Assembly (NCBI GenBank): GCA_025352405.1
Contig: JANXTM010000307.1
Coordinates: forward strand, 1 to 42,587
From: Polaromonas sp.
GTDB lineage: Bacteria; Pseudomonadota; Gammaproteobacteria; Burkholderiales; Burkholderiaceae_C
Direction: 5' to 3'
DNA: 42,587 nucleotides
Shown: positions 32,494 through 40,213 of the stretch, piece by piece
How positions within the stretch are numbered: the first letter of the stretch is position 1
How the letters are laid out: each line of letters starts with the position of its first letter
Notes under the pieces: generated by a model
Database searches by the model: none
What the model saw: only the letters and a program-made list of their open reading frames with translations
Told to the model about the DNA's origin: nothing
Position numbers and translations under genes: made by a program

Positions 32494-32976
32494 CTAAACA
32501 GGCAGCGCCGTGGTCACCTTGACCCGGTCCAGCACAAAGCTGGTTTTGCAATCTTCGACACTGGGATGCTTGAGCAGTGTGTCCATGATGAAGCGGCTGT
32601 AGTGCGCCATGTCTGCCACCACCACGCGCAACAAATAGTCCATGTCACCCGTCAGCGATACGCACTCCACCACCTCAGGCCAGGCCTGTACGCTGGCGCG
32701 AAACACGTCCATCGGGTTGCGTTTGTGGTTCTCGCTGTGTTTTTCAAGTCGCACATTGAGGTAGGCCGTCAGGCTCAGGCCCACGGCTTCGGGTGTGACC
32801 AGCGCGACATAGCGATGAATCACGCCCGCCTCCTCCAGCCGCTTGACGCGGCGCAAAACGGCACTGGGCGACAACCCTACCTGCTCGCCGACCACGTCAT
32901 AGGTCTCGCGGCCATTGTGCTGGAGGCTACGCAAAATCGCACGGTCAAGCTTGTCAAGTGTGGCAATGGTGGTCAT
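32494..32976 (-). CDS. Lrp/AsnC-family transcriptional regulator
   Basis: 160 residues. The N-terminal winged HTH (about 8-60) reads LDKLDRAILRSLQHNGRETY and VGLSPSAVLRRVKRLEEAGV. The C-terminal RAM ligand-binding domain (about 70-150) has WPEVVECVSLTGDMDYLLRV with the GxxDYxL-type motif that binds amino acids. Such proteins sense amino acids in the cytoplasm and often control their catabolism or export. The divergent neighbour is a lipase; phhA lies 3 kb away. Lrp-type regulators commonly sit near phenylalanine hydroxylase genes, so control of pheC-phhA is possible but not shown. No strong Shine-Dalgarno is visible. Confidence 0.92.
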   Translation of the reverse strand: MTTIATLDKLDRAILRSLQHNGRETYDVVGEQVGLSPSAVLRRVKRLEEAGVIHRYVALVTPEAVGLSLTAYLNVRLEKHSENHKRNPMDVFRASVQAWPEVVECVSLTGDMDYLLRVVVADMAHYSRFIMDTLLKHPSVEDCKTSFVLDRVKVTTALPV

Positions 32977-33098
32977 GGCGCAATTTTACTGAGCCTTCGG
33001 TGCGGTGCAAACCGTACTGTTCGGGGGCCGGCAAACCCTTGCGCGGGATTGTCCCAATGGCGGATCTGTCAGTGTGCTGAAAAAATCAACACCAAATA

Positions 33099-33132
33099 AA
33101 AAGCACGATCGTTCGTTTTATTTTGTGCTTTT
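33099..33132. promoter_or_regulatory. Inverted repeats upstream of the lipase gene, possible operator
   Basis: AAAAGCAC (33099-33106) and GTGCTTTT (33125-33132) form an 8-bp inverted repeat around an 18-nt spacer. Inside, 33100-33117 is an imperfect palindrome centred on CGATCG with two mismatched pairs, similar in style to TetR-family operators. It ends 22 bp before the lipase ATG. Role inferred only. Confidence 0.4.
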
Positions 33133-33154
33133 CAATAACAGCAGGAGACACAGC

Positions 33155-34123
33155 ATGACCGTTTTTTCATTCCCCTGGCGCTTGCTATTGCGCACTTTTT
33201 TGCCCCCTCTGCATCGATTTGTTTTTGCTCTGGCCGCCACAACGCTGCTGTTTGGCGCCAGCGCACACGCAGACAGCGGCTACACCAAGACACGCTACCC
33301 CATCGTGCTGGTGCACGGTCTGTTTGGCTTTGACTCGTTTTTGGGCGTGGATTATTTTTATGGTATTCCCAGCGCCTTGAGCCAGGACGGCGCCCGTGTG
33401 TTTGTGGCGCAGGTGTCCGCAGCCAACAGCACCGAGGTGCGCGGCGAGCAGTTGCTGGCGCAGGTTAAAAACATCATGGCCATCACGGGGGCCAGCAAGG
33501 TCAACCTGATCAGCCACTCACACGGCGGCCCAACCATTCGCTATGTGGCCGGCGTGGCACCGCAGCTGGTGGCGTCTGTCACCTCCATAGGCGGCGTCAA
33601 CAAGGGCTCACGCGTGGCCGACATCCTGCGCGGCGCCGTGCCCGCCGGAACGCTGTCAGAAACGCTGGTCAACAACGCCGCCAAAGCCTTTGTGGCCCTG
33701 ATCAACCTGGGTTCGGGCGGCACCAGCTTGCCGCAAATGCCGACCGCCGCCCTCAATTCCCTGAGCACCGCCGGATCGCTCGACTTCAACCGCCGTTTTC
33801 CGCAAGCCCTGCCCACAGGTTGCGGCAGCGGCGCCGAGCTGGTCAACGGCGTTCGCTACTTTTCCTGGGCGGGCACGCAGCTGGTCACCAATATTCTGGA
33901 CATCAGCGACGGCGCACTCGGCATCATGAGCCTGGTCTTTGGCGAGGCCAATGACGGGTTGGTGTCGGCCTGCTCTTCACGTCTGGGCACCCATCTGGGC
34001 GACTACCGCCAGAACCACCTGGACGAGGTCAACCAGGTCGTGGGTCTGCGGGACTGGTTCTCGGTTGATCCGGTCACGCTGTACCGCCAGCAGGCCAACC
34101 GCCTCAAGCTGCTGGGGCTGTGA
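33155..34123 (+). CDS. Secreted triacylglycerol lipase, foldase-dependent (family I)
   Basis: 322 residues from the ATG at 33155, with AGGAGA upstream. A signal peptide ends at AHA39|D. The mature enzyme has YPIVLVHGLFGFD (oxyanion region), the nucleophile elbow VNLISHSHGGPTIRYVAG with S122, D267 in ANDGLVSACSS and H288 in QNHLDEVNQV. C223 and C273 match the disulfide of Pseudomonas lipase LipA. The elbow reads S-H-S-H-G where homologues have G-H-S-x-G, so residue 120 is Ser instead of Gly. This class needs a membrane foldase and leaves the cell by the type II pathway; both are encoded nearby. The foldase start overlaps the stop by 4 nt. Confidence 0.93.
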   Translation: MTVFSFPWRLLLRTFLPPLHRFVFALAATTLLFGASAHADSGYTKTRYPIVLVHGLFGFDSFLGVDYFYGIPSALSQDGARVFVAQVSAANSTEVRGEQLLAQVKNIMAITGASKVNLISHSHGGPTIRYVAGVAPQLVASVTSIGGVNKGSRVADILRGAVPAGTLSETLVNNAAKAFVALINLGSGGTSLPQMPTAALNSLSTAGSLDFNRRFPQALPTGCGSGAELVNGVRYFSWAGTQLVTNILDISDGALGIMSLVFGEANDGLVSACSSRLGTHLGDYRQNHLDEVNQVVGLRDWFSVDPVTLYRQQANRLKLLGL

Positions 34124-35070
34124 ACAGCAAGTCGCTGGCCTTGAGCACCGCTGCAGCGCTCTTGTGCGCGGCCGGGTTGTGGTGGCTGGTGTCCCCAGCC
34201 GCACCGTTTGGCATCCGTGGGGTGACCGTGCCAGCAAGCCTGGCCGCCGCATCCAGCCCAAGCTTGAGCACAGCCGCGCCAGCGCCCTTGACTGGGCACC
34301 CAAGCGAGGCGCAGGCAAGCACCACCGGCGATACCTTTTTAAGCCCCGACCTGCGCCAGACCTTTGAAGCCATGTTGTTTGAAGCCACAGGTGGCACCGA
34401 CATGCGCGACTTGGCTGTGCTCAAAAAACGCTTCCTGGCGCTGGTGCCGCGTTACCTTCCGGCACAGTACATCGCCCGGGCCACAGCGCTCATGGAGCGG
34501 TATGTGGACTACCGGGTTGCACTCGGCAGCCTGAAGCCCCCCACAGACCCGGGCGACCCGCGTGCATTGCGCGCCGCGATCGATGCGCGCCAGCAGGCGC
34601 GCGAGCAACACTTCACCAGCGAAGAGTACGAGGCGCTCTTTGCGCAAGAAGCGCGGCTGGATCGCTACACCGTGGCCCGAATAGAAATTGAACGCAACAG
34701 TGCACTGACAGCACCGCAAAAACAGGCGGCACTGAAGGACGCAGAACGTGGCCTGAGCGATGCGCAACGCGCCGAGCGCGACGCCGCAACCGCACACATG
34801 AATGTTGCCAGTCAGACCGCCGGGTTTGATGCCCAGGGAACCACATACAACGAGCGTTATGCACAGCGTCGCGCCCAGTACGGCGACGTCGCAGCCACCC
34901 AGCTGGGGCAACTGGACCGCGAAGAACGCGACTGGCAGGCACGGCTCAACGACTACGCTGGCGCACAGGCCCGCAAGGCCAGCCCCGAGCAACTCCAACT
35001 GCTGCGCCAGCAGCTGTTCTCGCAGCAGGAGCAGCTGCGTGTGGAAGCCGCTCTGGCGGCGCGCCCTTAA
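34120..35070 (+). CDS. Lipase-specific foldase (steric chaperone)
   Basis: 316 residues from a GTG that overlaps the lipase stop (GTGA). One N-terminal membrane anchor (about 7-25) is followed by an Ala/Pro/Ser linker and a helical periplasmic body (about 72-310) rich in Gln, Arg and Glu. The typical Lif motif RxxFDY(F/C)LSAxGE appears degenerate as R79-QT-F82-EAM-L86-FE-A89-T-G91-G. The mini-domains with FTSEEYEALFAQEARLDRYT and AERDWQARLNDYAG-like text match lipase chaperones. It folds the exported lipase in the periplasm before type II secretion. The assignment rests strongly on its coupling to the lipase gene. Confidence 0.88.
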   Translation: MNSKSLALSTAAALLCAAGLWWLVSPAAPFGIRGVTVPASLAAASSPSLSTAAPAPLTGHPSEAQASTTGDTFLSPDLRQTFEAMLFEATGGTDMRDLAVLKKRFLALVPRYLPAQYIARATALMERYVDYRVALGSLKPPTDPGDPRALRAAIDARQQAREQHFTSEEYEALFAQEARLDRYTVARIEIERNSALTAPQKQAALKDAERGLSDAQRAERDAATAHMNVASQTAGFDAQGTTYNERYAQRRAQYGDVAATQLGQLDREERDWQARLNDYAGAQARKASPEQLQLLRQQLFSQQEQLRVEAALAARP

Positions 35071-35242
35071 AGAGCTTTGCAAAGGCACGCATTTTTCTTG
35101 CAAAAGTTGACATGGCTTGCCCGGAATTCACCAGAAAACTGAGTGGGTCTGGCCTTAAATTCTCACACACTGGCGCTCAAGCGTTGCCGCCCCACAAGCC
35201 AAAGGGCAGAATAGAACATCTATACAACCACGGAATTCCACC

Positions 35243-36070
35243 ATGTCACTGCTTACTTTTTCAGCCTCAAACCGCAGCGTCTCTCTAAGTACGGTGGCTG
35301 CCGTCGCGTTGGCTTGCCTGCCTTTTCTGTTGCCCGCTGCCGCGTCAGCGCAAACTGCGGCATTGGCCTCAAGCCTCGACGCGGTACAAAAAGCAGGCGT
35401 ACTGCGCATCTGCACACCAGGCGACTACAAGCCCTTCAGTTTTCAAAAAGCCGACGGCGCGTTTGAAGGCATCGACGTCGATCTAATGGCCTCGCTGACG
35501 GCCAGCCTGGGCGTCAAGCCGGAGTGGGTTAAAACCAGCTGGTCCAACCTCATGCCCGATATGCTGGCCGGCAAATGCGACATGGCCGTGGGCGGTATCT
35601 CGGTGACCACCGAACGGCAGAAAAAAGCCTTTTTCAGCACCGCCTATATGGTCAACGGCAAAACGCCAATTGCGCGTTGCGCGGACGTTGCCAAATACCA
35701 GTCTGTGGCCGATATTGACAAGCCCGCAACCCGCGTGATCTTCAACCCGGGCGGCAGCAACGAGCGCTTTGCCAAGGCCAACTTCAAGCAGGCACAAATG
35801 CGTCTCAACCCTGAAAACCTCACAATTTTTGACGAAATCCTGGCCAACCGAGCCGACGTGTTTGTCACTGAATCAGCTGAAGCCATCACCCAGCAACGCC
35901 TCAAACCAGGCCTTTGCGCCATTAACCCTGACAAGCCCTTGCAGTACGGCGAAATGGCTTATCTGTTGCCGCGTGGTGATGTGACCTTCAAAGCCTATGT
36001 GGACCAATGGTTGCACCTGGCCAAAGCCAGCGGCGACTACCAGCGCGTAGAAGGTCAATGGCTGAAATAG
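35243..36070 (+). CDS. pheC: Periplasmic cyclohexadienyl (prephenate/arogenate) dehydratase-like protein
   Basis: 275 residues with a signal peptide ending near ASAQ36. The solute-binding fold carries PheC hallmarks: TPGDYKPFS at 58-66, KTSWSNLMPDMLAGKCDMAV near 98, GGISVTTERQKKAFFS, NGKTPIARC, IFNPGGSNERFAKANF at 166-181, and TESAEA with E213, the position of the catalytic Glu in Pseudomonas PheC. YLLPRGDVTFKAYVDQWLHL closes the match. PheC converts prephenate to phenylpyruvate (or arogenate to phenylalanine) in the periplasm. An orphan amino-acid binding protein is the alternative. It overlaps phhA by 13 nt, which supports a phenylalanine-linked role. Confidence 0.78.
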   Translation: MSLLTFSASNRSVSLSTVAAVALACLPFLLPAAASAQTAALASSLDAVQKAGVLRICTPGDYKPFSFQKADGAFEGIDVDLMASLTASLGVKPEWVKTSWSNLMPDMLAGKCDMAVGGISVTTERQKKAFFSTAYMVNGKTPIARCADVAKYQSVADIDKPATRVIFNPGGSNERFAKANFKQAQMRLNPENLTIFDEILANRADVFVTESAEAITQQRLKPGLCAINPDKPLQYGEMAYLLPRGDVTFKAYVDQWLHLAKASGDYQRVEGQWLK

Positions 36071-36945
36071 TCATTCAAGGCGCAAGCCCGGCGGTGTACG
36101 GTCAGTCAACCCGGCCGCCCCGGGGCGACTACGCACGCGGCGGGCAAGTCAATACAGACTACACCTGCCCGCAAAACTACGCAGCCTACACTGCAGCTGA
36201 CCACGACATCTACCGCCGGTTGTATGAGCGCCAGTCCGCCTTGCTGCCCGGCCTGGCGTGCGACGAATTCATCACGGCCCTGCCCTTGCTGGGCGTGAAA
36301 ACCCAGATTCCGCGCTTTGAAAAAATCAATGACCGCCTGTACAGGGCGACAGGGTGGGAAGTGGTCGCGGTTCCGGGGCTGATTCCCGAAGTGCCTTTTT
36401 TCACTTTGCTGGCCAACCGGAAATTCCCGGTGACAGACTGGATCCGCAGGCCAGACGAGTTTGACTACGTTGTCGAGCCCGATATTTTTCACGACCTGTT
36501 TGGCCATGTGCCCCTGCTGTTCAACCCGGTATTTGCCGACCACATGCAGGCCTATGGCGCGGGGGGCCTGAAAGCCCATGCGCTGGGTGCGTGCGAGCAG
36601 CTTTCACGCTTGTACTGGTACACGATTGAGTTTGGCCTGATACAGCAGAAAAGCGGCCTGCGCGCTTATGGTGCCGGTATTCTGAGCTCGGCTGGCGAAC
36701 TGGCGTACGCGGTCAAAAGCAGCGTACCCCACCGGATTGCCCTCAACCTGCTGCGCGCCATGCGAACGCGCTACAAAATCGACAGCTATCAGAAAACCTA
36801 CTTTGTGATTGACAGTTTTCAGCAACTGTTCGACATGACAGCGCCAGACTTTACACCGCTGTACGCTGCGCTCCAGCGCTTGACTGAACTTCCAGCCGAC
36901 GTGCAAGCGCCAGGCGATGTGATGGCCAGCGCAGTGATGGCGTAA
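36058..36945 (+). CDS. phhA: Phenylalanine 4-monooxygenase
   Basis: 295 residues from MAEIVIQGASPAVYG, starting inside the end of pheC. The enzyme hydroxylates phenylalanine to tyrosine with tetrahydropterin and non-haem iron. Iron ligands are H145 and H150 in FHDLFGHVPLL and E191 in YWYTIEFGL. PFFTLLANRKFPVTDWIR and the GILSSAGELAYA segment are typical. It lacks the N-terminal regulatory ACT domain of animal enzymes, as bacterial forms do. The pterin recycling gene phhB is not in the window. Overlap with pheC implies co-translation. Confidence 0.96.
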   Translation: MAEIVIQGASPAVYGQSTRPPRGDYARGGQVNTDYTCPQNYAAYTAADHDIYRRLYERQSALLPGLACDEFITALPLLGVKTQIPRFEKINDRLYRATGWEVVAVPGLIPEVPFFTLLANRKFPVTDWIRRPDEFDYVVEPDIFHDLFGHVPLLFNPVFADHMQAYGAGGLKAHALGACEQLSRLYWYTIEFGLIQQKSGLRAYGAGILSSAGELAYAVKSSVPHRIALNLLRAMRTRYKIDSYQKTYFVIDSFQQLFDMTAPDFTPLYAALQRLTELPADVQAPGDVMASAVMA

Positions 36946-36982
36946 AACGCTGAGTCACCCGTAAAATAACGCGGAGGACCTG

Positions 36983-37891
36983 TCAGGCAGGCGGGCGCTT
37001 CAGCATGGCCAGCGTAGTGTCCATGATGGACGGTAAAAATGCCATCTGAACGTGCGCTGCACCGCGCACAAGGCGGTTATCTGCACCCGGTAGGGTAGCG
37101 GTTGAGGTCGGAAAAACGATGTTGTCACAATTGGAGTACCAGCAGGTGAAGCGGCCATGGCGATCAACCGGCATGTCTCGGTCAAGCCGGGTCTGCCAGT
37201 CTGAGAGCAAGCGCATCTGCCGGCCATTGTGGCCATGACCAAAGCGCGCCAACCAGGTACCGCGATGTGGCGTTCCGATGGTCACGACATGGTGTACGCG
37301 CGCTTCGGATTTCATGGCTTGAAGCCACGCCCTCGCAGCCAGCCCGCCCATACTGTGGCACACCAACAAGGGCGGCAAACCAGTGACCAGCGTGACCTGA
37401 CGGACCGCTATTTCAATGTGCGGTACGTAGCCGTCAATTGAGCCGAACAGCGGCTCCAGGTTGACCGCCACAAAGGCGTGGCCCTGTCCCTGCAGTCGTT
37501 CGAGCCACGGGTTCCACAAACCACGGTTGCAGAAAAATCCATGCACGAAGACCACGCCCCGAAGGCCATGGGCGAGGCCCATCGGTGACAGGTTGTCCGG
37601 GAGGGCCTTGGCGCGAAAAGGCTGACGCCAGCAGAAGACCTGAGGCGCTGTCAAAGTCTCACCAACCCACGCGCGAAGCAGTTCTGACCAGCCCGGTTGG
37701 GGCGTCGGATCAGACTTATTGACATACCGCAGAATGACGAATTCAAGCGCCAGAATACCGGTGTAGGCAAAAACGATCAACAAAGAACCAGCGATGGCCA
37801 GCAGGGGCGAACTGTCGCGAAAATACACCCACCAACTACCGGCCAGGGCAATCAGCGCAAAGGTAAGGAATTTTTGTAAGCGGGCCAGCAT
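36983..37891 (-). CDS. Membrane-anchored alpha/beta hydrolase (esterase/lipase family)
   Basis: 302 residues. Two N-terminal membrane segments (about 9-24 and 29-54) are followed by an alpha/beta hydrolase domain on one side of the inner membrane. GVVFVHGFFCNRGLWNPWLE supplies the oxyanion strand, and VCHSMGGLAARAWL the nucleophile elbow, with Cys in place of the first Gly of GxSxG. A likely acid is in NCDNIVFPTSTATLPGADN, and the histidine in RGAAHVQMAFLP. This resembles PGAP1-like lipases found in betaproteobacteria. The substrate is unknown. It is downstream of and on the same strand as the GMC oxidoreductase. Confidence 0.85.
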   Translation of the reverse strand: MLARLQKFLTFALIALAGSWWVYFRDSSPLLAIAGSLLIVFAYTGILALEFVILRYVNKSDPTPQPGWSELLRAWVGETLTAPQVFCWRQPFRAKALPDNLSPMGLAHGLRGVVFVHGFFCNRGLWNPWLERLQGQGHAFVAVNLEPLFGSIDGYVPHIEIAVRQVTLVTGLPPLLVCHSMGGLAARAWLQAMKSEARVHHVVTIGTPHRGTWLARFGHGHNGRQMRLLSDWQTRLDRDMPVDRHGRFTCWYSNCDNIVFPTSTATLPGADNRLVRGAAHVQMAFLPSIMDTTLAMLKRPPA

Positions 37892-37970
37892 GGGAAAACG
37901 GTCGTCAAGTGCAAAGATCAGGTCGGGCGGTTAAAGCTGCGGGCCCGAGGTTCGCAGAACATACGGTGGC

Positions 37971-39596
37971 TCACACAAGCGCCACGTCCTCGCCCGTCAG
38001 CGTTTTTGCCAACGCTTGCGCCAGACGATTGACAGCACCATACACCGAGAGCTGCGGATTGGCACCGATGCTGGTCGGGAAAAGGGAGCCGTCATGAATC
38101 GACAGATTTTCAAGCTGCCAGTGCACCCCGTCAGGCCGGGTCACACCCAGCGCCTCGCTGCCCGCCAGACCACAGCCGCCCATTACGTGAGCGCTCACTA
38201 CCTTGGTTAACAATGGTTTCATGGGTAAGGCGTTAACGGCGTCACGTGCCTGTGACCAGGTGGTGTAGGGCTGCGCCATCTCATGCAGTGGCAAAACCTG
38301 CAGGGCACCGGCTGCAAACTGGATTTCCATCATTGAGAGCAGCGCCCTGCGGCCGCCTTCCATGATGTAGTTGGTCAGGGCGTAGTCGAGCACGGGGGAG
38401 TCGTCGCCACGGAGCTTGACCTGGCCGCCCGGTGCGCCGTCATGAAAGCCATCGCGCATGAGCGCCAGCAAGGTATGGTTGTGTGGGAAGGCCTTAAGCA
38501 AATCGTGCTGGCTCTTGCCGATGCCCGGCACGGTGGAGGCAAAAATAAGCGGATGCAGTGGCGGCGCTTCCAGCTTGTAGCCGATGGGGCCATCAATGGC
38601 CTGGGTTTCCAGAAAATGGTCGGTGTAAATGGTTTGTGGCGCGCCGTTCCAGGCCTCGACCTTTTGCTCGAACACCCCGGACGACATCACCACCGGATGC
38701 AGAAAGGTTCTTTTCCCCAGACGGCCATGGGGGTCAGGCGCGCCAGAACGCAGCAGCACGGCCGGGGAGTTGATGGCTCCACCTGCCAGCACATAATGTT
38801 TTGCTACTATTTTTATAGCGTCTGGCCCCCGCGTTTGCTGCCGCAGGGCATCATTTGACTCCAAAGAACGGCATAGTAATGCAGTTACCCGGCCATTGCG
38901 CAGCTCAAAGCGTTCAGCGCGGGTTTCTGTGAGCAGCCGCGCGCCCTTGTCGAGCGCAGCCGGGAGAGTGGTGACCAGCATGGATTGCTTGGCATTGGTC
39001 GGGCAGCCCATGCCGCACGAGCCCAGGTTCCAGCAGCCTTTGACATTGCGCGCGATGGCTTGCGCGGCAATGCCCAGCTTGGCCGCGCCGCGGCGCAACA
39101 AGTCGTTGTTCTCGTTGGGCGGCGTGAGCCACGGCACGATGTTGAGTCGCCGCTCGGCCTGTTCAAAATAAGGCGACAAGGCATCGACGGTGTAATGCTT
39201 CAGGCCAAACCGGTCTTGCCAGAACTGCAGCGTGGACGCTGGCGTGCGAAACGAAGAGGTCCAGTTCACCGTCGTAGAGCCACCAACACAGCGGCCCTGC
39301 AGGATATTGATGGCCTTGTCTTCAGTTTTGCGGGCCGCGCTTTCCTGATAAAGCTGGGGGTAGGCTTCAGACTCTTTTTGATTGAAGTCGCGGCTGCTTT
39401 TGAGCGGCCCCTCTTCAATGATCACCACCTGCAACCCGGCTTTGGTCAGGAGTTCAGCGGTAATGCCGGCGCCAGCGCCGCTGCCGATAATGGCAACATC
39501 GCAAAGGATGTTTTCAGGAGTGGCGCCAAACGGACCACCCATCACTTTCCAGCCGCGTTGGATGCCCTCACGGACGGGGTCTTGCAGTTGACTCAT
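37971..39596 (-). CDS. GMC-family FAD oxidoreductase
   Basis: 541 residues. The FAD-binding GSGAGAG lies at 38-44 (CDVAIIGSGAGAGITAELLT). A GRCVGGSTTVNWTSSFRTPA block, a CxxxxCGMGC cysteine cluster (residues about 188-199) and the C-terminal SAHVMGGCGLAG and GANPQLSVYGAVNRLA with the catalytic His/Asn region follow. Such enzymes oxidise alcohols, sterols or sugars. It has no signal peptide of its own, but the upstream gene encodes a Tat-signal small subunit, so the pair may be exported together. Residues encoding DAIKIVAK derive from a hairpin repeat copy at 38803-38831. The exact substrate is not known. Confidence 0.9.
   Translation of the reverse strand: MSQLQDPVREGIQRGWKVMGGPFGATPENILCDVAIIGSGAGAGITAELLTKAGLQVVIIEEGPLKSSRDFNQKESEAYPQLYQESAARKTEDKAINILQGRCVGGSTTVNWTSSFRTPASTLQFWQDRFGLKHYTVDALSPYFEQAERRLNIVPWLTPPNENNDLLRRGAAKLGIAAQAIARNVKGCWNLGSCGMGCPTNAKQSMLVTTLPAALDKGARLLTETRAERFELRNGRVTALLCRSLESNDALRQQTRGPDAIKIVAKHYVLAGGAINSPAVLLRSGAPDPHGRLGKRTFLHPVVMSSGVFEQKVEAWNGAPQTIYTDHFLETQAIDGPIGYKLEAPPLHPLIFASTVPGIGKSQHDLLKAFPHNHTLLALMRDGFHDGAPGGQVKLRGDDSPVLDYALTNYIMEGGRRALLSMMEIQFAAGALQVLPLHEMAQPYTTWSQARDAVNALPMKPLLTKVVSAHVMGGCGLAGSEALGVTRPDGVHWQLENLSIHDGSLFPTSIGANPQLSVYGAVNRLAQALAKTLTGEDVALV
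38803..38831 (+). repeat. Short hairpin repeat, copy e (inside the GMC oxidoreductase gene)
   Basis: GCTACTATTTTTATAGC followed by GTCTGGCCCCCG. It is in the antisense orientation to the gene and encodes GPDAIKIVAK on the reverse strand, between the FAD domain strands. The tail closely matches copy g. Confidence 0.7.
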
Positions 39597-39638
39597 GCGG
39601 AGATCATGCTCGGGTAAAGCCTGTGTGGGTGGGGAAAA

Positions 39639-40145
39639 TCAAATTTTCAGGGGCCCGGGATAGCCCAGCAACGGCCAGCTTGAAGGGTCTGAAAAATACG
39701 CCCCTGCCGTGATGTCATGCAGTGCTGCATAGGCCTGCTGCCGCAACGCCAGGCCGGATACACGCATGCCCTGAAGCGCTTTTTGCACCGCCTCAAGCGA
39801 TGCGTCCGCCCAGGGCGTACCAAGCCCGGCCAGACCCAAACGACCCGCAGGGGTGCCCAGCAGGGACAGCAGCTGTGACAACTCGTTTTGCGCATGCTGC
39901 GGCAGAGCACCTACCAAAACGTCAACGCGATTGAGCAAGCTGTCCAGGGCGATTTCGCGGGCACCGTCCTGTGCCGGCAACGTCTTGTCAAGCACGGCCA
40001 TCGCGACAGAACGAAACACTTCCCGGCCAAGCGGGCTCAAGGTGCCGCGGTCCAGGCCTGCTTGCAACCAGGCGGCAGCGCCCCCGACGACAGACAAAGC
40101 TACTGCCGATGTGACGCCGAGTTTGAGAAGGCCTCTTCTTTGCAT
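39639..40145 (-). CDS. Tat-exported small subunit, gluconate 2-dehydrogenase subunit 3-like
   Basis: 168 residues from MQRRGLLKLGVTSAVALSVV; an upstream ATG at 40169 adds a short tail. A twin-arginine signal (RRGLLK, then a hydrophobic stretch to about 32) targets it for folded export. The rest is helical with FRSVAMAVLDKTLPAQDG, LQGMRVSGLALRQQAYAALH and a C-terminal Tyr/Pro-rich end, as in small subunits of flavin dehydrogenases. It lies 42 bp upstream of the GMC oxidoreductase on the same strand and probably carries it through the Tat system. It has no haem motif, so electron transfer would need another protein. Confidence 0.82.
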   Translation of the reverse strand: MQRRGLLKLGVTSAVALSVVGGAAAWLQAGLDRGTLSPLGREVFRSVAMAVLDKTLPAQDGAREIALDSLLNRVDVLVGALPQHAQNELSQLLSLLGTPAGRLGLAGLGTPWADASLEAVQKALQGMRVSGLALRQQAYAALHDITAGAYFSDPSSWPLLGYPGPLKI

Positions 40146-40213
40146 GGTGGGAGTTTCGCATGGACACACCCAGATTCAATAGAGCCTCAACCCTAGATAA
40201 ACTCGGTGTTTAT

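Noticed and set aside
35107-35135. TTGACA upstream of pheC as a promoter
   Set aside because: No acceptable -10 at 16-18 bp; TATACA at 35221 likewise lacks a -35.
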